64,000 nucleotides of DNA, taken from positions 62,001 through 126,000 of the forward strand of contig NZ_QJJL01000004.1 in NCBI RefSeq assembly GCF_003201935.1, given 5' to 3'. Both the position numbers and the translations under genes were made by a program. Below the pieces are notes generated by a model that saw only the letters and a list, made by a program, of their open reading frames with translations, ran no database searches and had not been told where the DNA came from. Origin of the DNA: Loktanella sp. PT4BL. GTDB lineage: Bacteria; Pseudomonadota; Alphaproteobacteria; Rhodobacterales; Rhodobacteraceae. Below, piece by piece: positions 1 through 10,773 of the stretch. Numbering within the stretch: the first letter of the stretch is position 1; each line of letters starts with the position of its first letter.

Positions 1-1
1 C

Positions 2-1015
2 CTTGCCCCGTTCAAAGGGCTGCTTCTGGGGCTCTTCTTTATCACCGTGGGTGCAGGGATCGACTTTACGCTGTTGTTTGGTGATCCGGCGCGCATTCTG
101 GCCCTTGCCCTTGCGGTGATGCTGATCAAGGGCCTCATCCTCTATGCTTTGGCGCTTTTGTTCAAATTGCACAAAAAAGACCGCTGGCTTTTCACGCTCG
201 GCCTCGCGCAAGCCGGTGAATTCGGCTTCGTGCTGATTTCTTTTTCGCTGCAACAAGGCGTTCTGGCAGAAGCTCTCGGAGGGCAGCTTTTGCTGGTCAC
301 AGCCCTTTCCATGCTGATCACGCCCCTGCTCTTCATTGTTTATGAGCTGATCATCAAACGCATGAGTGACGTCGAAGAGGCCGAGCATGACGAAGTCGAT
401 GAACAAGGCACCGTCATCATCGCGGGGATCGGGCGGTTCGGGCAAATCGTGAACCGTCTTGTGCAAAGCGCGGGGGTCAACACGGTGGTGGTCGATAATG
501 ATCTTTCCACGGTCCAGATGATGCGAAAATTCGGGTTCCGGGGTTTCTTTGGTGACCCGACGCGCCCTGATCTGCTGAATGCGGCGGGTCTGGAGGATGC
601 GAAGATCCTCGTCGTGGCGCTGGATGATCGCGAGGCGGCCAACAAGCTTGTCAGCTATGCCCGCAAGGCGCGGCCCGATTTGCACATCATCGCCCGCGCA
701 CGTGACCGTGTGCATGTCTACGAACTTTATGATGCAGGCGCCGATGACATCGTGCGCGAGCTGTTTGACAGCTCGCTGCGGGCGGGCCGCTATGCGCTGG
801 AAAACCTCGGGCTTTCCGAATTCGAGGCCGCCGAGGTCGAGCAAGCCTTTTATCAACACGATCGCAAGGCACTGCGCGAGCTGGCGGAACTGTGGAAACC
901 GGGCGTTCCGATCACGGAAATTCCCGAATATGTGGCACGGGCACGCGAGCTGAATAATACGCTGGAATTGGAGCTTACCGCCCGCCAACAGGCCAACGAG
1001 AAAAAGCGCGCTTGA
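2..1015 (+). CDS. Kef-type K+/H+ antiporter, C-terminal part (5' end outside window)
   Basis: The frame is open from base 2, so the gene starts upstream; only about 337 codons are visible. Seen: the last membrane helices of the CPA2 exchanger domain (the conserved stretch LAPFKGLLLGLFFITVG lies at the edge), then from about base 400 a Rossmann NAD-binding RCK/TrkA-N domain (motif IAGIGRFGQ, acidic residue ending the second strand in VVVDND) and a charged tail. Family knowledge: KefB/KefC proteins are inner-membrane, glutathione-gated potassium efflux systems that protect against electrophiles. The GTG at base 47 is an internal codon, not the start. The next gene, cobT, is convergent with a 29-base gap. 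KefB versus KefC cannot be separated without the N-terminus. Confidence 0.9.
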   Translation, partial: LAPFKGLLLGLFFITVGAGIDFTLLFGDPARILALALAVMLIKGLILYALALLFKLHKKDRWLFTLGLAQAGEFGFVLISFSLQQGVLAEALGGQLLLVTALSMLITPLLFIVYELIIKRMSDVEEAEHDEVDEQGTVIIAGIGRFGQIVNRLVQSAGVNTVVVDNDLSTVQMMRKFGFRGFFGDPTRPDLLNAAGLEDAKILVVALDDREAANKLVSYARKARPDLHIIARARDRVHVYELYDAGADDIVRELFDSSLRAGRYALENLGLSEFEAAEVEQAFYQHDRKALRELAELWKPGVPITEIPEYVARARELNNTLELELTARQQANEKKRA

Positions 1016-1044
1016 GCAACCCCGAACTCCAGAAAAATTGAGGG

Positions 1045-2055
1045 CTACCCGTCAGCGACGCCCGCCTCGGCAAAAGTTGCCATGCCGGAATGACAGGCGA
1101 CCGCCCCTTTCAGCACACCGATTGCAAGGGCGGCGCCCGATCCTTCACCCAGACGCAGCCCCAGTTGCAACAAAGGCTGTTTGCCCAAAGCATCCAGCAA
1201 CTGCTGGTGTGCACCCTCTGCGCTCAGATGCCCCGCAACAGTATGATCCAGCGCACCATCCACGGCCTTTGCCAGACTGGCCGCAGCGGCACAGCAAATG
1301 AACCCGTCAAGGATCACGGGGATCCGGTGATGGCGTGCTGCGGCAATCGCCCCCGCCATGCCCGCCAGTTCGCGCCCGCCCAGACAGCGCAGTGCCTCAA
1401 GCGGGTCAGTCGTTGCGTGAAGCGCGACACCGCGCGCAACCACATCGGTCTTGCGCGCCAGTCCGTCATCATCCACGCCTGTGCCCCGCCCCGTCCAGTC
1501 AGAAGCAAGCCCACCAAGAACGGCCACCGCAACAGCGGCAGCAGAGGTGGTGTTGCCAATGCCCATTTCTCCGGTCACCACAAGATCGGCCTCCGGGTCA
1601 ACAGCGGCCCATCCGATTTGGAGCGCTTCGATGAATTCGTCTTCGGTCATCGCGGGCGCAGTTGTGAAATCCGCGGTCGGCGTGTCGAGCGCGATCGGAT
1701 AGACATCCATCTTGGCGCCAAAGGCCTGTGACAGTTGGTTGATTGCCGCGCCGCCATGCTCGAAATTCGCGACCATCTGCGCGGTGACCTCGGGCGGAAA
1801 GGCCGATACACCCTGCGCGCAGACCCCGTGGTTGCCCGCAAAGATAATGACCTGCGGCGCTGCAATGCGTGGCCGTGCATCGCCGCGCCAAGAGGCATAC
1901 CAGATCGCCAGATCTTCCAGACGTCCCAACGCACCGGGTGGTTTCGTCAGTTGACCGTTGCGGTCCTGCGCACCCTTGCGGGCATCCTCGTTCGGGCCGG
2001 GGGCGGCAGCCAACAGGTCACGGAAGCCGGAAATGGTCGAAAATGGCGCTTGCAT
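1045..2055 (-). CDS. cobT: nicotinate-nucleotide--dimethylbenzimidazole phosphoribosyltransferase
   Basis: Transfers the phosphoribosyl group of nicotinate mononucleotide to 5,6-dimethylbenzimidazole, giving alpha-ribazole phosphate for the lower loop of cobalamin. The 336-residue length is usual for CobT. Diagnostic motifs are [13 protein letters not shown] near residue 40, [16 protein letters not shown] near residue 75, [13 protein letters not shown] near residue 160 and the C-terminal [12 protein letters not shown]. The ATG at 2055 has an AGGA motif 5 bases upstream. The gene is divergent from cobS across about 77 bases, so the two nucleotide-loop assembly genes share a control region. No cobalamin riboswitch fits in so short a gap. 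Confidence 0.97.
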   Translation of the reverse strand: MQAPFSTISGFRDLLAAAPGPNEDARKGAQDRNGQLTKPPGALGRLEDLAIWYASWRGDARPRIAAPQVIIFAGNHGVCAQGVSAFPPEVTAQMVANFEHGGAAINQLSQAFGAKMDVYPIALDTPTADFTTAPAMTEDEFIEALQIGWAAVDPEADLVVTGEMGIGNTTSAAAVAVAVLGGLASDWTGRGTGVDDDGLARKTDVVARGVALHATTDPLEALRCLGGRELAGMAGAIAAARHHRIPVILDGFICCAAAASLAKAVDGALDHTVAGHLSAEGAHQQLLDALGKQPLLQLGLRLGEGSGAALAIGVLKGAVACHSGMATFAEAGVADG

Positions 2056-2132
2056 CAGGTCCTCGCTCGGGTCAACTCTTGCCCTTGTTTAACCTATGGC
2101 GCGCTGATGAAAAGGCCACGGAAGGACGCATT

Positions 2133-2890
2133 TTGTACAAACACGACAACAGCATGATCGCCGCGATTGATCTGCCTGCCGCACTTGGTTTGTTGACGCG
2201 GTTACCGGTCACGGTTGATGGCACGCATGCGATGGAGCGGGGGGCCGCCTCCGCCTGGGCCTATCCGCTGGTAGGTGTTGTGCTGGGTGTCATCCTCGCG
2301 GCGACGACTTCTGTGATGCTCTGGATTGGCATGCCTTCGGGGATCGTGGCGGGACTCGTGCTGGCGGGCGCGGTCATCCTGACCGGAGCCATGCACGAGG
2401 ACGGTCTGGCCGATAGCGCCGATGGCCTTTGGGGTGGCTGGGACAAGGACCGCCGGTTGGCGATCATGAAGGACAGCCATATCGGCGTCTACGGCGTTTG
2501 CGCAATTGGCCTTTCGCTCTTGATCCGCTGGCTTGCGCTGGTGGTAATCGTGTCGCTGGGGGCCTATTGGGTCGCCTTTATTGCGGCAGGTGCCGTCAGC
2601 CGTGCGGCAATGGTGGTGTTGATGGCGATGCTGCCAAATGCCCGTGACGGCGGATTAAGCAGATCGGTTGGCCGCCCCCCGACTGCGGCAGTTTGGTTGG
2701 CGGTGGTCATCGCCATCGGATTTGCACTGCTATGCGGATATCCGTGGGTAATCCTCTTTGCTACAATGTCGGCCCTGTGTTGTGGCGCGATTGCACGTGC
2801 CAAAATCGGCGGCCAGACCGGCGATATTCTTGGCGCCACACAGCAGGTTACCGAAATGGTTGCCCTGATCACAATCGTGGTGTCGATTAC

Positions 2891-2894
<4 letters not shown>
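2133..2894 (+). CDS. cobS: adenosylcobinamide-GDP ribazoletransferase (cobalamin synthase)
   Basis: Joins adenosylcobinamide-GDP with alpha-ribazole (phosphate) to make adenosylcobalamin; an integral inner-membrane enzyme. The protein has several hydrophobic helices and the CobS hallmarks LPAALGLLTRLPV near the N-terminus, HEDGLADSADGLWGG near residue 90 and RLAIMKDSHIGVYG. I take the TTG at 2133 as the start because GGAAGGA sits 6 bases upstream, giving 253 residues, the usual family length; the ATG at 2154 is the alternative. The stop overlaps the stop of the convergent exported protein (shared TTAA). Confidence 0.93.
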
Positions 2895-3960
<1,066 letters not shown>

Positions 3961-4080
3961 TTATTCATGCTCGCCACCCCCAATTTGACAGATATCGGTC
4001 GCTGACAGCTTTGTGCACCGGGGGAACACGCAACCTGACTGTTGGCTCAAGCCCGTCTTGGGATCCGGATTATCGTATGA

Positions 4081-4108
4081 AAAAGGCGGCCTCGGAGGCC
4101 GCCTTTTT
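4081..4108 (-). terminator. rho-independent terminator of degP
   Basis: A 10-base perfect stem (AAGGCGGCCT / AGGCCGCCTT) with a CGG loop, flanked by A and T runs, lies 18 bases after the degP stop. It reads as a strong hairpin plus U-run on the minus strand and could also work on the plus strand. Confidence 0.85.
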
Positions 4109-4125
4109 ATCGCAGATGTGATCGC

Positions 4126-5604
4126 TTAGTCTTCCAGTACGAGGGCCACAAAGCGCGGGTCTCCGCCGCGGCGCACCAAGAGCAGAAGCGATTTACGCCC
4201 GGCCTCTGTGGCTGCTTCAATCCGGCCCTCCAGATCCGAAATCGTAGCCACTGCCTCTTGGCCGGCCTCGGTGATGACGTCACCTTCCAGCAGGCCTTTG
4301 GATGCAGCCTCGGAGTCGGGGTCGATCGCTGTGATCACCAGACCCGTGTCGACACTCAATGAAAACTGATCGGTCAGTTCAGGGGTGATTTCAGAGAGCG
4401 TCAGACCAAGAATTTTGGACTGCTCCGGCTCGGCCTCTTCCGTTGACGCAGGGAATGCTACCGCCTCAGAGGTTTCACGCCGACCCAGGACAACAAGCAG
4501 ATCTTCCATCTCACCGTTGCGCAGCACGCCTACGGGCACTTCTGTACCTACCGGGGAGTTGCCGACGATCCGCACCAGTTCGCGGGTATCTTCAATTTCG
4601 ATCCCGTCGAAATTCAGGATCACGTCTCCAGCGAGCATTCCTGCGTTCTCTGCAGGTCCGGGCGGTACATCGGTGACGAGCGCACCACGGGCCATATCAA
4701 GACCTTCGATTGCATCAACCATGTCCGGTGTGACGTCCTGAATACGCACACCCAACCAGCCGCGGCGTGTTTCGCCGAATTCGATCAGCTGGTCCACCAC
4801 ATTGGTCACAACAGCCGATGACATCGCAAAACCGATACCGATCGAGCCGCCATTAGGCGAGAGGATCGCGGTGTTCACGCCGATGACTTCACCGTCCATA
4901 TTGAACAATGGACCACCCGAGTTACCGCGGTTGATGGCTGCGTCGGTCTGGATGTAGTCATCATAGGTGCCGGAAAGCGCACGGTTGCGGGCAGACACGA
5001 TCCCGGCAGAGACCGAAAAGCCCTGCCCCAAGGGGTTACCCATCGCCATGACCCAGTCACCGACGCGTGCGCCTTCGGCGTTGCTGTCACCGAATTCAAC
5101 GAATGGCAGGTTGTCGAGGTCAACTTTGAGAACGGCGATATCGGTGTTGGGATCGGTGCCGATCAACTCGGCAGGTACACCGGGTTCACCGCCCGGGAAG
5201 AATTCAATCAGGATTTCATCCGCACCTTCAATCACGTGGTTGTTGGTCACGATGAAACCATCCTCGGAGATCACGAAACCGGAGCCCAGCGCCGACGAAC
5301 GGCGTGTGCCTTGTCCCGGCCCCCGGTCAAGATCGTTGAAGAAATCCTCAAATGGTGACCCGTCAGGAACAAGCCCCTGAGGCCCTGTGCGACCGGCCAC
5401 GGTCGTGCTGGTCGTGATGTTGACGACGGCCGGGCTGACCTGTTCGGCCAGATCAGCGAATGTTTCGGGACGTTGCTGCGCGCTGGCGAATGTCACCTGC
5501 GCAAGGACCATGGCGAAAGCGACCGCCAAGGTCGTGACGAAAGCCATCAAAAGACCACGCGTGCGCTGCTGATCTCGACTGACTGCGATTGCCTTGGACT
5601 TCAC
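4126..5604 (-). CDS. degP: periplasmic serine endoprotease, DegP/DegQ (HtrA) family
   Basis: Periplasmic protease/chaperone that removes misfolded envelope proteins. The domain order is signal anchor (hydrophobic stretch about residues 18-40), trypsin-like protease domain, then two PDZ domains. The catalytic triad is visible as His123 (NNHVI), Asp155 (TDIAVLK) and Ser229 (RGNSGGPL). I start at the GTG at 5604, which has AGGAG 9 bases upstream, giving 492 residues; a longer frame to 5655 lacks such a site. It follows hflK-hflC on the same strand, a conserved alphaproteobacterial order joining membrane quality-control proteins, but the terminator after hflC and a 219-base gap suggest its own promoter. 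Confidence 0.95.
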   Translation of the reverse strand: MKSKAIAVSRDQQRTRGLLMAFVTTLAVAFAMVLAQVTFASAQQRPETFADLAEQVSPAVVNITTSTTVAGRTGPQGLVPDGSPFEDFFNDLDRGPGQGTRRSSALGSGFVISEDGFIVTNNHVIEGADEILIEFFPGGEPGVPAELIGTDPNTDIAVLKVDLDNLPFVEFGDSNAEGARVGDWVMAMGNPLGQGFSVSAGIVSARNRALSGTYDDYIQTDAAINRGNSGGPLFNMDGEVIGVNTAILSPNGGSIGIGFAMSSAVVTNVVDQLIEFGETRRGWLGVRIQDVTPDMVDAIEGLDMARGALVTDVPPGPAENAGMLAGDVILNFDGIEIEDTRELVRIVGNSPVGTEVPVGVLRNGEMEDLLVVLGRRETSEAVAFPASTEEAEPEQSKILGLTLSEITPELTDQFSLSVDTGLVITAIDPDSEAASKGLLEGDVITEAGQEAVATISDLEGRIEAATEAGRKSLLLLVRRGGDPRFVALVLED

Positions 5605-5775
5605 GGCAAATCTCCTTTTGTTGAAACCGGGGCGCAAGACCGCGACCCTACTCATTTTCTGATGTTCTATGTAGGGCGCGAATTGTGCAACGCAAACTTC
5701 ACATTCAAATTCTCAACACCACGTGAATTATTGTGCAAGCCTTGAAACACTGGCTAGGCAGTCAGGCCAAAAAGA

Positions 5776-5801
5776 AAGGGCCAGCACGGTGGCTGGCCCT
5801 T
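5776..5801 (-). terminator. terminator after hflKC
   Basis: A perfect 10-base stem (AAGGGCCAGC / GCTGGCCCTT) with a 6-base loop, followed on the minus strand by a T-rich run, 22 bases after the hflC stop. Confidence 0.85.
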
Positions 5802-5823
5802 CCAGTTACTATAACCCAATTGG

Positions 5824-6705
5824 TTACTCGCCTGCGGCGCGACCCTGATCGGACTTCAGATAGTTGAAGAACTCGTTATCAGGCGACAGAACCATGGTCG
5901 AATTGCCCGGGGTCAATGAACGCTGATAGGCTGTCATGGAGCGATAAAATTCAAAGAATTCAGGATCCGCACCAAAGGCCTGCGCGAAAATCTCGTTCCG
6001 GCGGGCATCGGCCTCACCCTGAATGATCTGGCTTTCGCGTTCGGCCTCGGACACCAGCTCGATGACGGTACGGTCGGCACCGGCGCGAATACGCTGGGCC
6101 GCTTCATTACCACGGGCGCGTTCGTCGGCGGCTTCACGGTCACGCTCGGCCTTCATACGCTCATATGTCGCGTTGAGGTTTTCCATCGGAAGGTCGGTCC
6201 GCTTCAGGCGCACGTCAAGCACCTGCAAACCCAGAGGGCGCGCCTCTTCAATCGCCTGATTGCGAATGCGCAGCATCAGGGCGGCACGATCAACTGACAA
6301 AATGTCGTTGGATGTCACCGAACCCAGCACCTCGCGGGTTTCAGCCCGCAGAATACTGTCGAGACGACGGGCCGCAGCTTCCTCGCCACCCGTACCGACG
6401 GCACGACGGAACTGCTCCACATCGACAATGCGGTATCGTGCAAAGGCATCGACCACAAGGCGGCGGTCGTCCGCAGGTGTCACCTCGAGGGGTTCCAAAT
6501 CACGGCTCAGAATGCGGTCGTCGTAACGCACCACTTCCTGGATGAGCGGTATCTTGAACCCCAGACCCGGGTCCTCCTTGACACTCACGATCTGGCCGAA
6601 CTGGAGCACCAGCGCCTTCTCGCGTTCATCCACAACAAAGACCGATGACAACGCGCCGATCAAAACAACCGCAACTGCGGGCAAAAGAAATGCTGATTTA
6701 CGCAT
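5824..6705 (-). CDS. hflC: protease modulator HflC
   Basis: SPFH/prohibitin-domain membrane protein that with HflK forms a large periplasm-facing complex around the FtsH protease and modulates its action. The 293-residue protein has one N-terminal membrane helix (about residues 7-25), the typical VVDEREKALVLQFG start of the SPFH domain, and a long charged coiled-coil region around residues 165-230 (repeated E/R/A, ERMKAERDREAADERARGNE region). Its ATG overlaps the hflK stop (TGATG), so the two are translationally coupled in the usual K-then-C order. Confidence 0.97.
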   Translation of the reverse strand: MRKSAFLLPAVAVVLIGALSSVFVVDEREKALVLQFGQIVSVKEDPGLGFKIPLIQEVVRYDDRILSRDLEPLEVTPADDRRLVVDAFARYRIVDVEQFRRAVGTGGEEAAARRLDSILRAETREVLGSVTSNDILSVDRAALMLRIRNQAIEEARPLGLQVLDVRLKRTDLPMENLNATYERMKAERDREAADERARGNEAAQRIRAGADRTVIELVSEAERESQIIQGEADARRNEIFAQAFGADPEFFEFYRSMTAYQRSLTPGNSTMVLSPDNEFFNYLKSDQGRAAGE

Positions 6706-7850
6706 CAGTTGGTTCCTCCGGTTGTCGGTGTGCGACGCAGTTCATTCAACGGCAGGTATGGCACGACGCCCTGACCACCTTCTTGGCCTTCGTCCAGCAG
6801 GATGATGTCGACACCACCCAGCACGCTTTCCATTGTCTCCAGATAGAGACGCTTGCGGGTGACCTCAGGCGCTTTTGCATATTCCGCCAAAACAGCGCTG
6901 AAACGGCTCGCCTCACCTTCGGCTTCGTTCACCACGCGGGCGCGGTAGCCTTCGGCCTGCTCAAGGATCTGGGCCGCCCGGCCACGGGCTTCGGCAACCA
7001 CCTGATTGGCATAGGCATCGGCCACGTTCTGAACGCGGTCACGTTCCTGCTCGGCATCCTGTACCGCGCGGAATGACGCGATGACCGGTTCGGGCGGATC
7101 GGCTTTGTCAAAGTTGACGCGGATGACTGAGATGCCCGAGTCGTAGCTGTCGAGCGTTTCCTGAATCATGTCGCGCAGGCGGTCAGCAATGGCGCCACGA
7201 TCACGGTTGAGGATCGGGGCCAGTTCCGACTGGGAAATGATCTCGCGCATGGCTGATTCAGAGACGGCTTCGATCGTCTGCGGCGGGTTGGCAAGGTTGA
7301 ATAGATACTCTTCTGGATTGATGATGTTCCAGACAACCTGAAAATCGATGTCGACGATGTTTTCATCGCCTGTCAGCATCAAACCCGCTTCTGATCCGGT
7401 GCGGCTGGTGCCGATATCGATGTTCCGCTCTGTTGTCACAGCAAGCACTTCGCGCGTCACAACGGGCCACGGCGCAAAGTTCAGACCGGGTTCACCGATT
7501 TCCAGAAAGTCACCCAAGAACAGCTCGACCGCGCGTTCTTCGGGACGCACTGTGTAGAAAGAGGCATAGAGCCATAGACCAATAGCCGCGAGAATACCCA
7601 GACCGACCGTACCGCGTGTGACCTGTGGACCACCGCCGCCGCTGCCGCCTTGTCCATTGCCACCGCCGCCGCCGCCCATCAGGACACGCAGTTGTTCACG
7701 ACCCTTATTCACCAGCTCGTCAATTTCGGGAATACTCGGGCCGTCGTTGTTGGGCTTGCGACCGCCGCTACCGCGGTTGTCGTCATTGTTGCCCCCACCT
7801 GAGCCATTATTTCCGCCGCCGCCCCACGGGCCACCGTTGTTGCCTGCCAT
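6705..7850 (-). CDS. hflK: FtsH protease activity modulator HflK
   Basis: Partner of HflC in the FtsH-modulating membrane complex. The N-terminal about 85 residues are a low-complexity Gly/Asn-rich segment (GGGGNNGSGGG and similar), then one membrane helix near residues 95-110 (VGLGILAAIGLWLYASFYTV), the SPFH domain, and a coiled coil. I start at the ATG at 7850 (MAGNNGGPWGG), preceded by GGAAG; the frame extends 11 codons further without a ribosome site. The product is 381 residues. Glutathione reductase lies just upstream on the same strand. Confidence 0.96.
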   Translation of the reverse strand: MAGNNGGPWGGGGNNGSGGGNNDDNRGSGGRKPNNDGPSIPEIDELVNKGREQLRVLMGGGGGGNGQGGSGGGGPQVTRGTVGLGILAAIGLWLYASFYTVRPEERAVELFLGDFLEIGEPGLNFAPWPVVTREVLAVTTERNIDIGTSRTGSEAGLMLTGDENIVDIDFQVVWNIINPEEYLFNLANPPQTIEAVSESAMREIISQSELAPILNRDRGAIADRLRDMIQETLDSYDSGISVIRVNFDKADPPEPVIASFRAVQDAEQERDRVQNVADAYANQVVAEARGRAAQILEQAEGYRARVVNEAEGEASRFSAVLAEYAKAPEVTRKRLYLETMESVLGGVDIILLDEGQEGGQGVVPYLPLNELRRTPTTGGTN

Positions 7851-7927
7851 TGTCTTCCTATGCTTCCTTTCAGCGTGTTCCACTAACGTGAACTGTCATT
7901 GTGCATGTGTGGCTTGATTTCGTGAAA

Positions 7928-9364
7928 TCAAGCGCTGCGCACGGGTTCCTTCATTGTCACAAGTTCTTCGGCCATTGTCGGGTGAACCGCAACAGTGCGG
8001 TCGAAATCCTCTTTTGTTGCCCCCATTTTCACGGCAATCCCTGCCAGCTGGATCATCTCGCCCGCGTGATCTGCGACGATATGACAGCCCAGCACTTTGC
8101 GGGTTTCCTTGCTGACCACAAGTTTCATCAAGACCCTGTCCTCACGCCCCGCAAAGGAGTGGTTCATTGGCTTGAAGGATGTGCAATAGACATCGATCGG
8201 TTCTTTCTCGCGCGCTTCCTCTTCTGTCAGACCGACGGTGCCAAGTTCGGGCTGCGTAAAGACAGCAGACGGGATCAGTTCGTGATCCACCGCTGTCGGA
8301 TTGCCCTTAAAGACCGTCTCCACGAAAGCCATGCCTTCGCGGATCGCAACAGGTGTCAGTTGTACGCGGTTGGTCACATCCCCGATCGCATAGATCGAGG
8401 GGACGCGTGTCTGGCTGTACTCATCGACAACGATTTCGCCACGACGGCCAACTTCAACGCCCGCATCCTCAAGCCCCATATCATCGGTATTGGGTGCGCG
8501 CCCGGTGGCGAACATGACCTGATCATAGACCTTTTCGGTGCCATTGGTGGCCTTGACCCAGATACCATGCCCAGCTGATTTCTGCGGCAATGTTGCAGGT
8601 TTGCCGCCTTCCATGGGAACGCTTTTGTGCACGCCCGCCAGATCCTCGGCTGTTGCGGCGCGCATCTCGACGATGTTGGTCCCAAGGTGCAGATCGACGC
8701 CTTTGGCACGCATCCCTTCGGCCACCAGACCGCGGGCCTCGTCATCAAAGCCGCGCAGAATTTGGGCACCGCGGTAGAATTGCGTCACCTGCACGCCAAG
8801 ACCGTTCAGGATGCCCGCGAACTCTGACGCAATGTAGCCGCCCCCCACAATCAGGATGGATTTCGGCATCTCGTCCAGCAAGAAAATCTCGTTCGAGGTA
8901 ATGCCCAGTTCGGCACCGGGCATATCGGGAATGATGGGGCGCCCGCCGGTTGCGATGAGAATGTGCTTGGCTGTCACATCCTTGCCCGTTGACAGCGTCA
9001 CTGTGTGGGGGTCTTTCACCTTTGCGCGGGCATCAATGATTTCGACGCCCGACCCATCCAAGAGCTTGCGGTAAATGCCTTCCAGACGGTCCAATTCGGC
9101 GTTCAGCTTGGCGCTGAACTTGGACCAGTCAAATGGCCCCTCCTGCACGTCCCAGCCGTAAGCGCGGGCGTCGTCGAACATCTCGGAATAGCCCGAGGCA
9201 AACACCATCAGCTTTTTTGGCACACAGCCGCGGATCACGCAGGTGCCGCCCATGCGGTATTCTTCGGCCAGACCCACCTTCGCCCCTGTTGCGGCCGCGA
9301 CGCGCGCCGCGCGAACACCGCCAGAGCCACCACCGATCACAAAAAGATCATAGTCAAAAGTCAT
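7928..9364 (-). CDS. gor: glutathione-disulfide reductase
   Basis: NADPH-dependent flavoenzyme that keeps glutathione reduced in the cytoplasm. The 478-residue protein has the FAD Rossmann motif GGGSGGVRAAR at residues 11-21, the redox-active disulfide Cys42/Cys47 (GGTCVIRGCVPKK), an NAD(P)-binding GGGYIASEFA motif, and the C-terminal HPTMAEE whose His/Glu complete the active site of the partner subunit. The start ATG at 9364 overlaps the stop of the upstream membrane protein by four bases. The frame runs further upstream but that part is coding for the neighbour. Confidence 0.96.
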   Translation of the reverse strand: MTFDYDLFVIGGGSGGVRAARVAAATGAKVGLAEEYRMGGTCVIRGCVPKKLMVFASGYSEMFDDARAYGWDVQEGPFDWSKFSAKLNAELDRLEGIYRKLLDGSGVEIIDARAKVKDPHTVTLSTGKDVTAKHILIATGGRPIIPDMPGAELGITSNEIFLLDEMPKSILIVGGGYIASEFAGILNGLGVQVTQFYRGAQILRGFDDEARGLVAEGMRAKGVDLHLGTNIVEMRAATAEDLAGVHKSVPMEGGKPATLPQKSAGHGIWVKATNGTEKVYDQVMFATGRAPNTDDMGLEDAGVEVGRRGEIVVDEYSQTRVPSIYAIGDVTNRVQLTPVAIREGMAFVETVFKGNPTAVDHELIPSAVFTQPELGTVGLTEEEAREKEPIDVYCTSFKPMNHSFAGREDRVLMKLVVSKETRKVLGCHIVADHAGEMIQLAGIAVKMGATKEDFDRTVAVHPTMAEELVTMKEPVRSA

Positions 9365-9810
9365 GTTTTGGCTCCGTTTTCTGCCTCTGGCGGGCTTGAA
9401 GGTAGATTGGGACGCGCGGCCTGCACGGCGGCGGTGATAGCATCCACCGCATCTGGGGTCAGCATCTTGCGGCTGCAACCGATGTAACGATCTTTCACGT
9501 CACCTTGATGGCGAAAGGCAAAGACCAAAGCACGTTGATCCGCTCCGAGGCTCGCCCATTGCAACTCATCCCACTTGAACGAGACTGTGCGCAGCGGGCG
9601 ATGCAGTGTCAGACCATCGGGGTCCAACCGGCCCAGACTGGGGGTGCGCAGATAGCTATAGGCGATAAATACAGCCCAGACCCCGCATAACAGACCAAGG
9701 ACAACCTCAATTGCTGTGCCCGATGTGATAAAATCGTACCAGAGCCAACTGACCATCGAGAACGTCAGAATGGTAAAGAAATGCTGGCGCTGTGTGCGTT
9801 TGAATTCCAT
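9361..9810 (-). CDS. small membrane protein of unknown function
   Basis: Not recognised as a named family. The 149-residue product has two closely spaced hydrophobic helices (about residues 11-30 and 35-54) followed by a soluble domain whose pattern (PDGLTLHRPLRTVSFKWDEL) looks like a bacterial PH-like fold found in many two-helix membrane proteins. It sits between rpiA (10-base gap) and gor (4-base overlap), so it is probably co-transcribed with both. No catalytic motif is visible. Confidence 0.8.
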   Translation of the reverse strand: MEFKRTQRQHFFTILTFSMVSWLWYDFITSGTAIEVVLGLLCGVWAVFIAYSYLRTPSLGRLDPDGLTLHRPLRTVSFKWDELQWASLGADQRALVFAFRHQGDVKDRYIGCSRKMLTPDAVDAITAAVQAARPNLPSSPPEAENGAKT

Positions 9811-9820
9811 GGATCAGGGA

Positions 9821-10609
9821 TCAGTCCGCGATATCGACAAAGATGTTATCATCATCCAGCACATCGAACCGGATCACATTGGACGCATTATTGGTGATGT
9901 CACGGGTGGTCACACGGCCATCGCCGTAACCCACGATGACGACATCGCAGATATCAATAAAGAGACCGTTTTCCACAACGCCGGGTATCTGGTTGATCAC
10001 AAAGCTGAGCTGGCGGGGATTCCCGATCCGTTTGAGATGCAGATCAAGGATAAAGTTCCCCTCGTCCGTCACAAAAGGCTGATCGCCTTTCATCCGCAAC
10101 ACAACATCGCGCCCCAAGACATCCATGCCGGTCAGGGTTTCAGCGATCAGCCCTTGGGTGATCGACAGCCCGAAGGGTACGACTTCGACAGGCAGAGGAA
10201 ATGCGCCCAGAGTGTCGACTTTCTTGCTCGCGTCGGCGACGACGATCATGCGGTCGCTTGCTGTGGCCACGATCTTTTCATGCAGATGCGCCCCACCGCC
10301 ACCCTTGATCAAAGTCAGATTGTCATCGAATTCATCGGCCCCGTCAAAGGTCAGATCAAGCCATTTGGCCTCATCCAGTGTGATGATGTCGATCCCGACT
10401 TTCGTGGCAAGCATGGCTGTCCGTTTGGACGTGGGCACGCCTTTGATCTTGAGCCCTTCTTCGCGCACCATCTCACCGAGACATTGCACCAGCCATTCTG
10501 CAGTGGATCCTGTGCCAAGGCCAACTTTCATCCCCGATTCAACAAATTCCGTCGCTTGCTTGGCCGCGACGAATTTTGCTTTGTCGATGGGGGACAGCTC
10601 ACCAGACAT
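9821..10609 (-). CDS. rpiA: ribose-5-phosphate isomerase A
   Basis: Interconverts ribose 5-phosphate and ribulose 5-phosphate in the pentose phosphate pathway. The 262-residue protein carries the RpiA motifs VGLGTGSTAEW near residue 30, DGADEFD near residue 90 and IKGGGGAH near residue 102 (substrate and catalytic Asp/Glu/Lys residues). I use the ATG at 10609, which has GGAG 7 bases upstream, rather than the TTG one codon earlier. It leads a minus-strand run into the small membrane protein and gor. Confidence 0.96.
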   Translation of the reverse strand: MSGELSPIDKAKFVAAKQATEFVESGMKVGLGTGSTAEWLVQCLGEMVREEGLKIKGVPTSKRTAMLATKVGIDIITLDEAKWLDLTFDGADEFDDNLTLIKGGGGAHLHEKIVATASDRMIVVADASKKVDTLGAFPLPVEVVPFGLSITQGLIAETLTGMDVLGRDVVLRMKGDQPFVTDEGNFILDLHLKRIGNPRQLSFVINQIPGVVENGLFIDICDVVIVGYGDGRVTTRDITNNASNVIRFDVLDDDNIFVDIAD

Positions 10610-10773
10610 CAATCCACTCCGAAATCTTTACCGGCGCTTTATAGGCAAGAAAAACGCCGGGTGCGAGGCCCCAATTGACGAAAGGTCATGTCGCGCGCTG
10701 CAGGCTGCGTTTTTCGCGGGCGGATGTCGTATTTGGCAAGTGAACAGCCTGCATGTTCCGCTACACACGCATC

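Noticed and set aside
2056..2132. Cobalamin riboswitch between cobT and cobS
   Set aside because: The gap is only 77 bases and lacks a B12-box, far too short for the riboswitch.
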